From: Lachnospiraceae bacterium
Lineage (GTDB): Bacteria > Bacillota > Clostridia > Lachnospirales > Lachnospiraceae
DNA: 32,667 bases
Assembly: GCA_900766915.1 (NCBI GenBank)
Contig: CAAFXE010000405.1
Coordinates: 1 to 32,667 of the forward strand
Direction: 5' to 3'
Shown: positions 8,075-18,000 of the stretch, piece after piece
How the letters are laid out: every line of letters starts with the position of its first letter
How positions within the stretch are numbered: position 1 is the first letter of the stretch
Position numbers and translations under genes: made by a program
Notes under the pieces: model-generated
What the model was told of the DNA's origin: nothing
What the model saw: the letters and a program-made list of their open reading frames with translations, nothing else
Database searches by the model: none

Positions 8075-9229
8075 CTATTGATGTTTAATATTCAAGATAC
8101 CAATAAAGAAGCTGGCAAAAATCATTTCAATTCCCACGACCATCAGTGTCAGTGCAGGAATTGTCATACGCATCATTTCCTGTGGATTTAAGTCACCAAA
8201 AGCTGTATGTTTCCATACCATGAATGCAAGAACTGTCATAATGATACCTGCCAATGTAAGGATCAGCCCTGTAATGGCACCTTTTTCCGTAGTGATACCT
8301 GCAAGTTTGGTTGCCACATTTTCCTTTGTGGGGATAAACCTGGTACGGATGGCATAAATTCTTGTAAATAAGGAAAAGAAGATCATATTTGTTCCAATCA
8401 TGATCATTGCAGAACCATATAACATGGTATGAATGTCAAAAGTCACACCACCAAGAGTCACGGGACCAAACATCAGGGATACTGTGATCATCAGTCCTAA
8501 GATGCAAAAGACCATCCCCGGGTATAAAAACAGCCAGTCAGGGCTATGGAGAAGCAAAAATTTCAAGTGTCTCCAACCATCACTGAAGCTTCTTAAATGC
8601 GGTGCACGGGAACGTCCATCCGGACTTAATGTAGTTGGCACCTCTGCTATCTTTAGACCATACATCGTCGCTTTTACGACCATTTCACTGGCGTATTCCA
8701 TACCTGTGGTCTGGAGATCCAGATTCAACATTGCCTCTCTTTCATAGCCACGGAGCCCACAATGAAAATCTCCGATATCACTGGAAAAGAATAGTCTTCC
8801 GATAAAGGAAAGCACAGGATTTCCAATATATCTGTGAAGCGGCGGCATAGCACCTTTGGCAATTCCACCCTTAAAACGGTTGCCCATAACAAGCGCATAG
8901 CCCTCTCTTAATTTTTCCACAAAAGGCATCAGATTTAGAAAATCATAAGAGTCATCTGCATCTCCCATGATGACATATTTTCCTTTTGCTGCCTTACAGC
9001 CTCCGATCAGTGCTGCACCATATCCTTTTTCAGACACATGTTCCACTCTGGCACCGCACTTTTCTGCAATTTCCACGGAACCATCTGTACTTCCGTTGTC
9101 TGCAATCAAAATTTCTCCTGCAACACCTGATGTTTCCAAAAAAGTTTTCGCTTTATGAATACAAACCTCCAATGTCTCTGCTTCATTTAAACAGGGCATC
9201 AGTATGGTCAGTTCTATTTCCTTTGACAC
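8075..9229 (-). CDS. Family 2 glycosyltransferase with C-terminal membrane segments (dolichyl-phosphate-sugar synthase type)
   Basis: The gene starts with GTG, with GGAGAG 6 bases upstream. Residues about 5-230 are a GT-A fold: LTILMPCLNEAETL, ILIADNGSTDGS, GYGAALIGGCKAAKGKYVIMGDADDSYD (the DxD-type metal site), GNRFKGGI and FHCGLRGYEREAML. The remaining ~150 residues hold about four hydrophobic helices. This layout is that of polyprenyl-phosphate glucosyl/mannosyltransferases that make lipid-linked sugar donors on the inner face of the membrane. The upstream gene encodes a large polytopic membrane protein with an exported part, a plausible user of the lipid-linked sugar (GT-C type), but that is inferred from adjacency only. 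Confidence 0.88.
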   Translation of the reverse strand: MSKEIELTILMPCLNEAETLEVCIHKAKTFLETSGVAGEILIADNGSTDGSVEIAEKCGARVEHVSEKGYGAALIGGCKAAKGKYVIMGDADDSYDFLNLMPFVEKLREGYALVMGNRFKGGIAKGAMPPLHRYIGNPVLSFIGRLFFSSDIGDFHCGLRGYEREAMLNLDLQTTGMEYASEMVVKATMYGLKIAEVPTTLSPDGRSRAPHLRSFSDGWRHLKFLLLHSPDWLFLYPGMVFCILGLMITVSLMFGPVTLGGVTFDIHTMLYGSAMIMIGTNMIFFSLFTRIYAIRTRFIPTKENVATKLAGITTEKGAITGLILTLAGIIMTVLAFMVWKHTAFGDLNPQEMMRMTIPALTLMVVGIEMIFASFFIGILNIKHQ

Positions 9230-9294
9230 TTTTCTCTCCAGCCTTTCTTATCTATTTTCGTATCTGTTCCGTACTGAACAATTACAATCATTAC

Positions 9295-11301
9295 TTATTT
9301 GCTAAAATTAAATTTTACCACATCTTCAAGCATTTTTAAAACCCCCAGGCACCAGAATGCTTCAATCATCGGATAGGCCGCTGAAAGATACGTGGAATTA
9401 ATTGCATCAAAAGCAGATACATGTGTATAACCAATACCTCCCAGCAACACCAGATAGCTGCAGAGCAATGCTGCCATCATCAACCATAGATCAAGGTGCT
9501 TCTGTCCCTTCCTAATACCGATCAACATCCGGACAGTTACATAAAGAAACATTCCTGCGCCCACGATCCAAAGATAAGGACCTGTCATTGCATAAAGATC
9601 ATGAATCCTGTTTAGCAGATCTATTTTCCATGAGATCTTTAAAATATGTTCATTATTGTTTGGAAGAACATAACAGTGATCCAGCGTTAAAATGCCTGTT
9701 TCATTTTTAAATCCTGTTACCCCGGAAATCAGGGCATACCCAAAAAGTTCTTTTCCCGTTTCATCATAGCCGCAAAGATAGAGTTCTTCATCATATTCAT
9801 CATTGGCAATTTGAAAATCAAATCTGCAGCTTTTGCTGTTGTCTGCTATTTGTCCTATAGATTCCAGATACAGGGCAATATCCGGACTTTCCTGCCACTC
9901 TACCTCCTGAACAGTTTTTCCTTTGTTATCTTTTAATAAAAGAACTTTAACCTCCGAGGATGCAAGCCAGCCGGATGCCTCTACCTTTCCGTTCTCATAA
10001 CAGAATACTTTATTTCCGGTCATGTTTTCAAAACGGCCAATTCCCCCCGCATTGTCATCTACACTGTAGGCAGCCTTTGTATAAAGTCCTTCATAAGAAT
10101 TGGCATACCGGTGAAGCTCCCACATTGCACCCAATGTGTCTGCAAAATATCCCTTTCTCCAGGGAGACATCATTGCCGAAGGCATGGTAGGACGTTCCTT
10201 TAGCTTTCCGTTTGCAATTGCTGCTTTCAGCTCTTCCGTCACACTGCCGCAAAATTCAGCCATTGTTTCAGGATTCTGGTAATATCCTCCATCAGACATG
10301 GCATCTCTTAAGATCCAGAAAAACCAACCGTCTTTTACTTCCCAGATCTTACTATATTGCTCATCTCCACACCATGCAGCAAGCTGTGCATCCATTTCTT
10401 TTCGAATACCTGAAAGTGTCGGACTGTTCTCATATAATATCTCGAGTTTTGCTCTGGATACCGATGTCTGCTCTAATTCCTTCTCATCCTCCACGGAATA
10501 GATAACTTTCATCATTTCCGCAAAAGCACCCTCATTTAATTCATTTACCACCGCTGTTCCATAGTAATGCTGATTTAAAAATTTAATAGCCTGTTTTACA
10601 CCACTCAGACAGATAAGCGGCAAAAGAATGAGAAGAATTCTCACCATCATGCCCTTTTTATATAACTTCCAGAAGCGACAGACAACGCTAAGCATATAGA
10701 TCAATGTAACAACCAATACAAAGGGCATGATCCAAATAGCATCTTCTCTTGTAAAATAAAAACCGGTCAGACCAATCATCGCTCCCAAAATCCACGGCAC
10801 TTGTCTTTTCACCGGCCATTCCCGGCGATAATAAATACCTGCAAAGGAGCCAATGATCATAAGTACCTGCGCTGCGCTGATACTGTTTCTGTACACTCTC
10901 TGAAAAGTAAACAATGCTGATGCAACCGGGGAAAACAAAAGGACTGTATAAAGCACAGCCAGGCTCTTATAGGTCTTAAATAGCGGTTTCACCCCATATA
11001 CCATACAAAGAACGCTGACGGTATAAAATATAGAAGATATACTTAAATAGCTAAGCGGCAATCTATTGGAAACAGCAAGAAACAGGGGATATCCGATTCC
11101 TTTTACCAAAGTCATTTTTTGATAATTGCCAAGCCACTGTCCATTTCTTAAGTTTTCTGCCAGATAAATCATTAAACCATCATCCGGCAATGCATTGGAA
11201 ATGGCATAGATCGGTAAATCAAACACAAAAAACTGCTTTATCACAGCCAAACCGATTACAAATAACCAGAAAAACAGCGTATTTCTTTTATCCTTTTCCA
11301 T
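9295..11301 (-). CDS. Large polytopic membrane protein, possible GT-C-type glycosyltransferase
   Basis: The start at 11301 is set by GGAGGAAAG just upstream, and longer readings run into the tRNA-Gly region. The 668 residues begin MEKDKRNTLFFWLFVIGLAV and contain about eight hydrophobic helices in the first 270 residues, among them a loop with GYPLFLAVSNRL and a run YFTREDAIWIMPFVLVV. A soluble, probably extracytoplasmic part follows (about 270-565, rich in Asp/Glu/Tyr), then three to four helices near the C-terminus. The arrangement recalls integral membrane glycosyltransferases that use polyprenyl-phosphate sugars. I cannot name a family, and I see no clear DxD/ExD loop at the usual place. 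It shares its direction with the family 2 glycosyltransferase gene 65 bases downstream. Confidence 0.75.
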   Translation of the reverse strand: MEKDKRNTLFFWLFVIGLAVIKQFFVFDLPIYAISNALPDDGLMIYLAENLRNGQWLGNYQKMTLVKGIGYPLFLAVSNRLPLSYLSISSIFYTVSVLCMVYGVKPLFKTYKSLAVLYTVLLFSPVASALFTFQRVYRNSISAAQVLMIIGSFAGIYYRREWPVKRQVPWILGAMIGLTGFYFTREDAIWIMPFVLVVTLIYMLSVVCRFWKLYKKGMMVRILLILLPLICLSGVKQAIKFLNQHYYGTAVVNELNEGAFAEMMKVIYSVEDEKELEQTSVSRAKLEILYENSPTLSGIRKEMDAQLAAWCGDEQYSKIWEVKDGWFFWILRDAMSDGGYYQNPETMAEFCGSVTEELKAAIANGKLKERPTMPSAMMSPWRKGYFADTLGAMWELHRYANSYEGLYTKAAYSVDDNAGGIGRFENMTGNKVFCYENGKVEASGWLASSEVKVLLLKDNKGKTVQEVEWQESPDIALYLESIGQIADNSKSCRFDFQIANDEYDEELYLCGYDETGKELFGYALISGVTGFKNETGILTLDHCYVLPNNNEHILKISWKIDLLNRIHDLYAMTGPYLWIVGAGMFLYVTVRMLIGIRKGQKHLDLWLMMAALLCSYLVLLGGIGYTHVSAFDAINSTYLSAAYPMIEAFWCLGVLKMLEDVVKFNFSK

Positions 11302-11360
11302 ATTCTTTCCTCCAAATACATAAAAATCCCAAACCCACGTGGATTCAGGACATAAAAAAG

Positions 11361-11431
11361 AGCGGGTGATGGGAATCGAACCCACGTATCTAGCTTGGAA
11401 GGCTAGTGTTCTACCATTGAACTACACCCGC
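11361..11431 (-). tRNA. tRNA-Gly (anticodon TCC)
   Basis: The reverse complement gives acceptor GCGGGTG/CACCCGC with discriminator T, D-arm GTTCAATGGTAGAAC, anticodon stem CTAGC/GCTAG around CTTCCAA, and T-arm GTGGGTTCGATTCCCAT. The anticodon TCC reads GGA/GGG glycine codons. No CCA is encoded. It is the last gene of a three-tRNA transcript. CTTTTTT follows on the minus strand without a strong hairpin, so transcription may read on into the membrane protein gene. Confidence 0.95.
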
Positions 11432-11436
11432 ATGAG

Positions 11437-11509
11437 AGCGATAGACGGGACTCGAACCCGCGACCCCAACCTTGGCAAGGTTGTACTCCACCAACTGAGC
11501 CACTATCGC
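11437..11509 (-). tRNA. tRNA-Gly (anticodon GCC)
   Basis: The acceptor is GCGATAG/CTATCGC, the D-arm contains GGCTCAGTTGGTGGAGT, the anticodon stem is CAACC/GGTTG around TTGCCAA, and the T-arm contains GGGTTCGAGTCCC. The anticodon GCC reads GGC/GGT. Only five bases separate it from the next tRNA-Gly, so the two must be cut from a common precursor. Confidence 0.95.
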
Positions 11510-11528
11510 ATATTTAATTTTGGCCAAA

Positions 11529-11601
<73 letters not shown>

Positions 11602-11628
11602 AGCTTCCTCGCCTCAAGTCATAACGAC

Positions 11629-11673
11629 TTCCGACAACGTTGATATATTATCAAACGTTGCCGGAAATGTCAA
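11629..11673 (-). promoter_or_regulatory. tRNA cluster promoter inside a 38-bp palindrome
   Basis: On the minus strand TTGACA (11668-11673) and TAATAT (11645-11650) are 17 bp apart, a strong sigma-A promoter for the Phe-Gly-Gly tRNAs. The -10 box sits in a near-perfect inverted repeat, 11629-11666: arms TTCCGGCAACGTT and AACGTTGTCGGAA (one mismatch), with a smaller palindrome TGATA...TATCA at the centre. Confidence 0.8.
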
Positions 11674-11708
11674 TTACTTTTTTTAATTTTTTTGGTATTA
11701 TTTTTCCA

Positions 11709-12518
11709 TTATTTTTCCAGATAGAGTTCCGGGTTTACAGATACACCGTTCTGGGTCAGTCGAAGATAAAGGTTTTCCCCCTCCTCCAGATAGTTTCCTG
11801 TAGGGTATGCTACCATGGCAAATCTCTCTCCTGCGTCCAGGCTTTCACCCACTTCTGCAGTAATATCAAACAACTGTCCATAGGTGATCATAAATCCATC
11901 TCCCAGATCCATGGTCACATAGTGACCGTATTCATTGCTCTTTCCTACGTCTGTTACCGTACCGGCCGCACATGCCAGAACTTCTGTCCCTTCTGATACG
12001 GAAATGATCATTGCCGGATTATACTGATACTGTGCCAGTGTTTTGAAATAAATACTTTTATCCATACTAAAAGGCAGAATTACCTCACCTTCTACCGGCC
12101 ACTGAAGTGTAAGAAGCTTTTCCTCAGAAAATTCTTCTGCGATAACATCAGCTGCAGATACTGTTTCCATATCTTCTGTATTTAAAAACTGATCCTCCAG
12201 CTCTGCTTCCACCACAGCTCTTTCCTGAATGGAGGCGGTATCTTTTACTTTTGTATCCTCTGTGTCAGTTGCCTTCTTTTTCACCGGTGCGGTTTTCGTC
12301 TTCGATTTTTCAGGCTGATCATTGCTGGCCACATCCAGTGTCTCAGACAGGGAGCCTTCCGGCTGACTTGCCTGCTGGTCCTTTGTACCTTCTTCTGCAA
12401 CCTCATTTTCTCCCAGGGTAAACAGCGCTGCCATTGTACCTGCCGATACCAGCATAAGTGTCAGTACAATGATAAAACTCTTTTCTTTTAGAAAAGTTAA
12501 AAATGAATTTCTTCTCAA
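11709..12518 (-). CDS. SpoIIQ-like M23/LytM-domain protein with degenerate metal site
   Basis: I favour the TTG at 12518 because AGAGGTG stands 6 bases upstream, whereas a GTG at 12527 would have no ribosome binding site. One N-terminal transmembrane helix (about residues 13-36, SFIIVLTLMLVSAGTMAALF) is followed by a long Glu/Lys/Thr-rich linker and a C-terminal LytM-like domain (about 135-269: WPVEGEVILPFSMD, SEGTEVLACAAGTVTDVG, GHYVTMDLGDGFMITYGQL). The topology is that of SpoIIQ, the forespore half of the SpoIIQ-SpoIIIAH channel. All usual zinc and catalytic residues appear lost: HxxxD reads NPAMI, the YxHL motif reads YGQL, and the C-terminal HxH reads NLYL. It is then presumably structural rather than an endopeptidase. 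It follows glgP in the same direction. Confidence 0.8.
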   Translation of the reverse strand: MRRNSFLTFLKEKSFIIVLTLMLVSAGTMAALFTLGENEVAEEGTKDQQASQPEGSLSETLDVASNDQPEKSKTKTAPVKKKATDTEDTKVKDTASIQERAVVEAELEDQFLNTEDMETVSAADVIAEEFSEEKLLTLQWPVEGEVILPFSMDKSIYFKTLAQYQYNPAMIISVSEGTEVLACAAGTVTDVGKSNEYGHYVTMDLGDGFMITYGQLFDITAEVGESLDAGERFAMVAYPTGNYLEEGENLYLRLTQNGVSVNPELYLEK

Positions 12519-12556
12519 AACAATCACCTCTGATTATAAGCATAACCAGAGGTGAC
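12518..12556 (-). promoter_or_regulatory. Hairpin containing the ribosome binding site of the SpoIIQ-like gene
   Basis: A perfect 9-bp inverted repeat (12524-12532 with 12547-12555, loop of 14) includes the complete Shine-Dalgarno AGAGGTG. If transcription enters from glgP, the stem would bury the site; the TTGTTTT that follows could also make it a weak glgP terminator. The loop carries TATAAT on the minus strand, but no matching -35 box is seen. Confidence 0.5.
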
Positions 12557-12603
12557 TAATTTTAAACATATTTTATAAGATCTGTTTGAAATCTTTTTGA
12601 AAA

Positions 12604-15066
12604 TTATACATCCAGTTCTACAGAGCCAACCTTATCCAGATGCCAGATTTCATCAACATACTGCTGAATTGTTCTGTCAGAAGTGAATTTACCGGAGCAT
12701 GCTGTATTTAACATTGCACTTCTTGCCCAGCCTTTTTCATCTCTGTAAGCTGCTTCTACACGTGTCTGTGCTTCTGCATAAGAACGGAAATCTTTTAAGA
12801 TAAAGTATGGGTCCGGTCTGTTGTATCCGCCGTCTACTAACAGAGCATTGTACAGTGGACGGAATCTTTCCGGATCGTTTGGTGCATACTGACCATTGAT
12901 CAGCTGCATTAATACACGACGAATGTCCTGATCGTTATTGAAGATATAGCTTGCGTCATATCCGCCCGCTTTTTCGTATCCGATAACTTCATCAGAGCTC
13001 ATACCGAAAATAAATGCATTTTCAGCACCTACTTCTTCTACGATTTCTACGTTAGCACCATCCATAGTACCGATCGTAACGGCACCGTTTAACATGAATT
13101 TCATGTTACCTGTACCGGATGCTTCCTTGGAAGCTGTGGAAATCTGCTCGGAAACATCTGCTGCTGCAAAGATCAGCTCAGCGTTGGATACGCGGTAGTC
13201 TTCAATAAATACAACCTTGAGTTTTCCGTTGATAGATTTATCGTTGTTAATAACATCTGCTACAGAGTTGATCAGCTTAATTGTTAACTTCGCACGATCA
13301 TATCCTGCTGCTGCTTTTGCACCAAAGATGAAGGTACGTGGATAGAAATCTTTTTCCGGATGATCCTTGATCTGGTTATACAGATACATTACATGAAGGA
13401 TGTTCAGTAACTGACGTTTGTATTCATGAAGTCTCTTAACCTGTACGTCAAAAATAGAACGTGGATCAACATCGATTCCGTTGTGTTCCTTAATATATTT
13501 TGCCAGACGAACCTTATTCTGGTATTTAATGTTCATGAATTCCTGCTGTGCTTTTTCATCGTCTGCATAAATTGCAAGCTTCTTGATCTGAGCAAGGTCA
13601 GTGATCCATTCGTCACCAATGTGAGCTGTTACCCATTTCGCAAGCAGCGGGTTTCCATGAAGAAGGAAACGTCTCTGTGTGATACCGTTTGTTTTGTTGT
13701 TGAATTTTTCAGGCATCATTTCATAGAAATCTTTTAATTCCTGATTCTTTAAGATTTCTGTATGAAGTGCTGCTACACCGTTTACAGAGTAGCCTGCAGC
13801 GATTGCAAGGTGTGCCATCTTAACCTGACCATCCTGAATGATTGCCATCTTGCGAACCTTTTCACGATTGCCCGGATATTTCTTTTCAATTTCTGCGCAG
13901 AATCTTCTGTTGATTTCTTCAACGATCTGGTATACACGCGGAAGAAGTCTGGAGAAGAGTTCGATTGGCCATTTTTCCAGTGCTTCTGCCATGATGGTAT
14001 GGTTTGTGTAAGCACAGGTCTTGGTAGTAACATCCCATGCTTCATCCCAGGAAAGACCTTCTTCATCCATTAAGATTCTCATAAGCTCTGCTACAGCAAC
14101 TGTCGGATGAGTATCATTGAGCTGGAATGTAACTTTCTCATGGAATTTTCTAATGTCGTCATGGTTCTTTTTGTATTTTTCAACTGCTGCCTGAACAGAA
14201 GCGGAAATAAAGAAGTACTGCTGTTTCAGACGTAATTCCTTACCTGCCATATGGTTGTCGTTTGGATATAAAACTTCAACAAGATTCTTTGCAAGGTTTT
14301 CCTGTTCTACAGCTCTCTGGTAATCACCTTTGTTGAACTGGTCTAACTGGAAGTTGTTGATTGCTTCTGCATCCCATACACGAAGTGTATTTACGATGTT
14401 GTTGCCGTAACCAACGATTGGCATATCTACAGGAACAGCCAGGACTGACTGGTAGTTCTTGTGCTCGAAGTGATAGTTGCCGTTTACATAGCTTGTTTCA
14501 ATGTATCCGCCAAATTTAACTTCTTTTGCGTATTCCGGACGACGAAGTTCGAATGGATTGCCATTCTTTAACCACTGATCCGGTACTTCTACCTGATAAC
14601 CGTCAACGATTTTCTGTTTGAACATACCATAACGGTAACGGATACCGCATCCATATGCAGAGTATCCCAAGGTTGCAAGGGAATCAAGGAAACAAGCTGC
14701 CAGACGTCCCAGACCACCGTTACCAAGTGCTGCATCCGGTTCTTCATCTTCGATGACGTTAAGGTCACATCCAAGTTCCTCTAATGCTTCTTTTACCTCA
14801 TCATAGTATGTTAAGTTGATCAGGTTGTTACCCAGTGCACGGCCCATTAAGAATTCCATGGACATATAGTAAACTGTCTTTGGATCCTGTTCTTCATAGG
14901 CTTTCTGGGTTGCGATCCATGCATCCATGATCGCGTCTTTTACTGCATAAGATACTGCCTGGAAAATCTGCTGCTTAGAAGCTTCCGCAATATCTTTTCT
15001 GAAAAGTGTCTTTACATTATAAAGAACACTTCTCTTGAACATTTCTTTGTCAAACGTTCTTTTCAT
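12604..15066 (-). CDS. glgP: Glycogen/starch phosphorylase (GT35)
   Basis: The 820-residue protein is full length for the family, beginning MKRTFDKEMFKRSVLYNVKT. Conserved blocks include YYMSMEFLMGRALGNNLINL, the glucan-site region DAALGNGGLGRLAACFLDSLATLGYSAYGCGIRYRYG, QLNDTHPTVAVAELMRIL, NGITQRRF, and the PLP-binding region KEASGTGNMKFMLNGA near residue 650 with its catalytic Lys. It phosphorolyses alpha-1,4-glucans to glucose-1-phosphate in the cytosol. The site AGGAGG overlaps the stop codon of ileS, 10 bases before the ATG, so it is apparently co-transcribed with ileS and under the T-box. No other glycogen genes are adjacent, but a MalR-like LacI regulator lies 6 kb away. Confidence 0.97.
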   Translation of the reverse strand: MKRTFDKEMFKRSVLYNVKTLFRKDIAEASKQQIFQAVSYAVKDAIMDAWIATQKAYEEQDPKTVYYMSMEFLMGRALGNNLINLTYYDEVKEALEELGCDLNVIEDEEPDAALGNGGLGRLAACFLDSLATLGYSAYGCGIRYRYGMFKQKIVDGYQVEVPDQWLKNGNPFELRRPEYAKEVKFGGYIETSYVNGNYHFEHKNYQSVLAVPVDMPIVGYGNNIVNTLRVWDAEAINNFQLDQFNKGDYQRAVEQENLAKNLVEVLYPNDNHMAGKELRLKQQYFFISASVQAAVEKYKKNHDDIRKFHEKVTFQLNDTHPTVAVAELMRILMDEEGLSWDEAWDVTTKTCAYTNHTIMAEALEKWPIELFSRLLPRVYQIVEEINRRFCAEIEKKYPGNREKVRKMAIIQDGQVKMAHLAIAAGYSVNGVAALHTEILKNQELKDFYEMMPEKFNNKTNGITQRRFLLHGNPLLAKWVTAHIGDEWITDLAQIKKLAIYADDEKAQQEFMNIKYQNKVRLAKYIKEHNGIDVDPRSIFDVQVKRLHEYKRQLLNILHVMYLYNQIKDHPEKDFYPRTFIFGAKAAAGYDRAKLTIKLINSVADVINNDKSINGKLKVVFIEDYRVSNAELIFAAADVSEQISTASKEASGTGNMKFMLNGAVTIGTMDGANVEIVEEVGAENAFIFGMSSDEVIGYEKAGGYDASYIFNNDQDIRRVLMQLINGQYAPNDPERFRPLYNALLVDGGYNRPDPYFILKDFRSYAEAQTRVEAAYRDEKGWARSAMLNTACSGKFTSDRTIQQYVDEIWHLDKVGSVELDV

Positions 15067-15076
15067 GTAGTACCTC

Positions 15077-18000
15077 CTATCTCTCTACACCGATGGTCAC
15101 ATTTTCTCCGTTGATATTCCACTGCTTGCTGTAGCCGGCCATTACTCCAGTCTTCATATCAACAGCCATGACATCACTCATCATATTTTTTGCATTGGCC
15201 TGAACAATTTTGGAAACCTTTTCGTTTCCGTCAATGTAAACTACAATTTTATCTGTTACTTCAAAACCTGCTTCTTTTCTCATTGTCTGGATCTTGCTGA
15301 TGACTTCCCTTACAAAACCTTCTTCAATGAGCTCTTCTGTCAGATTTGTATCAAGCACAACGGTAAGGTTATTATCTGCCTGAGATACATAACCTTCCTT
15401 CTGAGCCATGTCAATCAGCAGGTCTTCCTTGGATAATACCACATTCTCACCGTTTACGTCAAATGTAATGCAACCGTTTGCGTTCAGATCATCCATGGCT
15501 TTATTGCCATCCACCTGTGCAAGATATTGCTTAATGCCTCCAAGGAATTTGCCGTATTTTGGTCCAACGGTCTTTAACTGTGGTTTGAAGGTATAAGATG
15601 TGAAGTCTCTGACATCATCTGTAAATGTAACTTTCTTCACATTTAATTCATCTGCAATGATTTCCCGGTACATGGTATCCAGTGCCTTTGGAGCCTTTAC
15701 AAACATGTTGCCGATTGGCTGACGGTTCTTAATGTTTGCTGCATTTCTTGCTGCACGTCCCATGACAACGATCTCAAGGACTTCTTCCATGGAAGCTTCC
15801 AGATCCTTGTCGATCATGGTTTCATCTGCTACAGGGAAGTCGCATAAATGGATACTTTCCGGAGCGGACGCATCAATGCTTCGAACGAGATTCTGGTAAA
15901 TATCTTCTGTCATAAACGGAATCATTGGTGCTGCAGTTTTGCAGATGGTTACAAGGGCTGTATACAATGTCATGTAAGCATTGATCTTATCTGTTTCCAT
16001 GCCTTTTGCCCAGAAACGGTCACGGCTGCGGCGAACATACCAGTTACTCATTTCATCCACGAATTCCTGTAATGCTCTTGCAGCTTCCGGAATACGGTAA
16101 TTTTCCAGATGATTATCCACTGCTTTTACAACTGTATTTAATTTGGATAAGAGCCACTTATCCATAACAGACAAGCTTTCTTTGTCCAGGGTATATTTGG
16201 TTGCATCAAAGTTGTCAATGTTCGCATAGAGTACAAAGAATGCATAGGTATTCCACAAGGTACTCATGAATTTACGCTGTCCTTCCACAACGGCCTTTCC
16301 ATGGAAACGGTTTGGAAGCCACGGTGCACTGTTGATATAGAAGTACCAGCGGATCGCATCAGCACCATAGGTTTCCAGTGCATCGAAAGGATCTACTGCA
16401 TTTCCTTTGGATTTACTCATCTTCTGTCCGTTTTCATCCTGTACATGTCCCAGAACGATAACATTTTCATAAGGAGCCTTATTAAACAGTAAGGTGGATT
16501 CTGCCAACAGGGAGTAGAACCATCCACGGGTCTGGTCAACGGCTTCGGAAATGAACTGAGCCGGGAACTGTGACTCGAATACTTCTTTATTTTCAAATGG
16601 ATAGTGATGCTGTGCAAAAGGCATTGCTCCTGAGTCAAACCAGCAGTCAATAACTTCCGGTACACGGTGCATTTCTTTACCACATTTTTCACATGGGAAG
16701 GTCACTTCATCAATGTATGGTCTGTGAAGCTCTACCTTTGCAGCTTCCGGGTTGCCACTAAGCTCTGCCAATTCTGCTCTGCTTCCTACCGCATGCATAT
16801 GTCCGCATTCACACTGCCAGATATTTAACGGGGTTCCCCAGTAACGGTTACGGCTGATACCCCAGTCCTGAATGTTTTCCAGCCAGTCACCAAAACGGCC
16901 TTTTCCGATAGTTTCCGGAATCCAGTTGATGGTGTTATTATTGCGGATTAAGTCATCCTTTACTGCAGTCATCTTAATGAACCAGGATTCTCTTGCATAG
17001 TAGATAAGCGGAGTATCACATCTCCAGCAGTGTGGATAGCTGTGCTCAAACTTCGGTGCGTCAAAGAGGAGTCCTCTCTGATCCAGGTCTGTTAAGATAA
17101 TTGGGTCTGCATCTTTTACAAATTTGCCGGCTGCCGGTGCTTCTTCGGTCATTTCACCTTTTCCGTTTACTAACTGCACAAATGGAAGGTCGTATTTACG
17201 TCCTACGTTGGCATCATCTTCACCGAATGCAGGTGCAATGTGTACTACACCGGTACCATCGCTTAAGGTTACATAACCGTCACAGGTTACGTAATGGCCT
17301 TTTTTATTCTGTCTCTTTGCAATTTCTGCTGCTGCCGGATATAATGGCTCATATTCTTTATACTCTAAATCTTTTCCTGTATATTTTTCCAGGATCTCAT
17401 AAGCAGCTGTTTCTTCATTGCCCAATTTGCCAAGAACACTGTCAAGCAGAGCTTCTGCCATATAATATACATGTCCGTCTGCTGCTTTTACCTTTACATA
17501 GCTTTCTACCGGATTTACACAGAGTGCTACGTTGGATGGTAATGTCCATGGAGTTGTGGTCCATGCAAGGATATAGGCATCTTCATCTTTTACCTTGAAA
17601 CGTACCACTGCGGAACGTTCTTTTACATCTTTATACCCCTGTGCCACTTCGTGAGAGGACAGCGGTGTGCCGCAGCGTGGACAGTAAGGTACGATCTTAA
17701 ATCCTTTGTATAAAAGACCCTTGTCCCAGATCGTTTTTAATGCCCACCACTCAGACTCAATAAAGTCATCATGATAAGTTACATAAGGATCATCCATGTC
17801 AGCCCAGAAACCAACGGTGCCGGAAAAATCTTCCCACATTCCTTTGTATTTCCATACACTTTCCTTACATTTGGTAATGAATGGATCCAGACCATATTCT
17901 TCGATCTGTTCTTTTCCGTCCAGCCCGAGAAGCTTTTCTACTTCCAGCTCTACCGGAAGTCCGTGGGTATCCCATCCGGCCTTTCTTGGAACCATGTATC

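Noticed and set aside
11302..11360. tRNA remnant downstream of tRNA-Gly(TCC)
   Set aside because: ACGTGGGTT and TTTTTATGT recur there as in the tRNA 3' part, but the shared stretch is too short to call a duplicated fragment.
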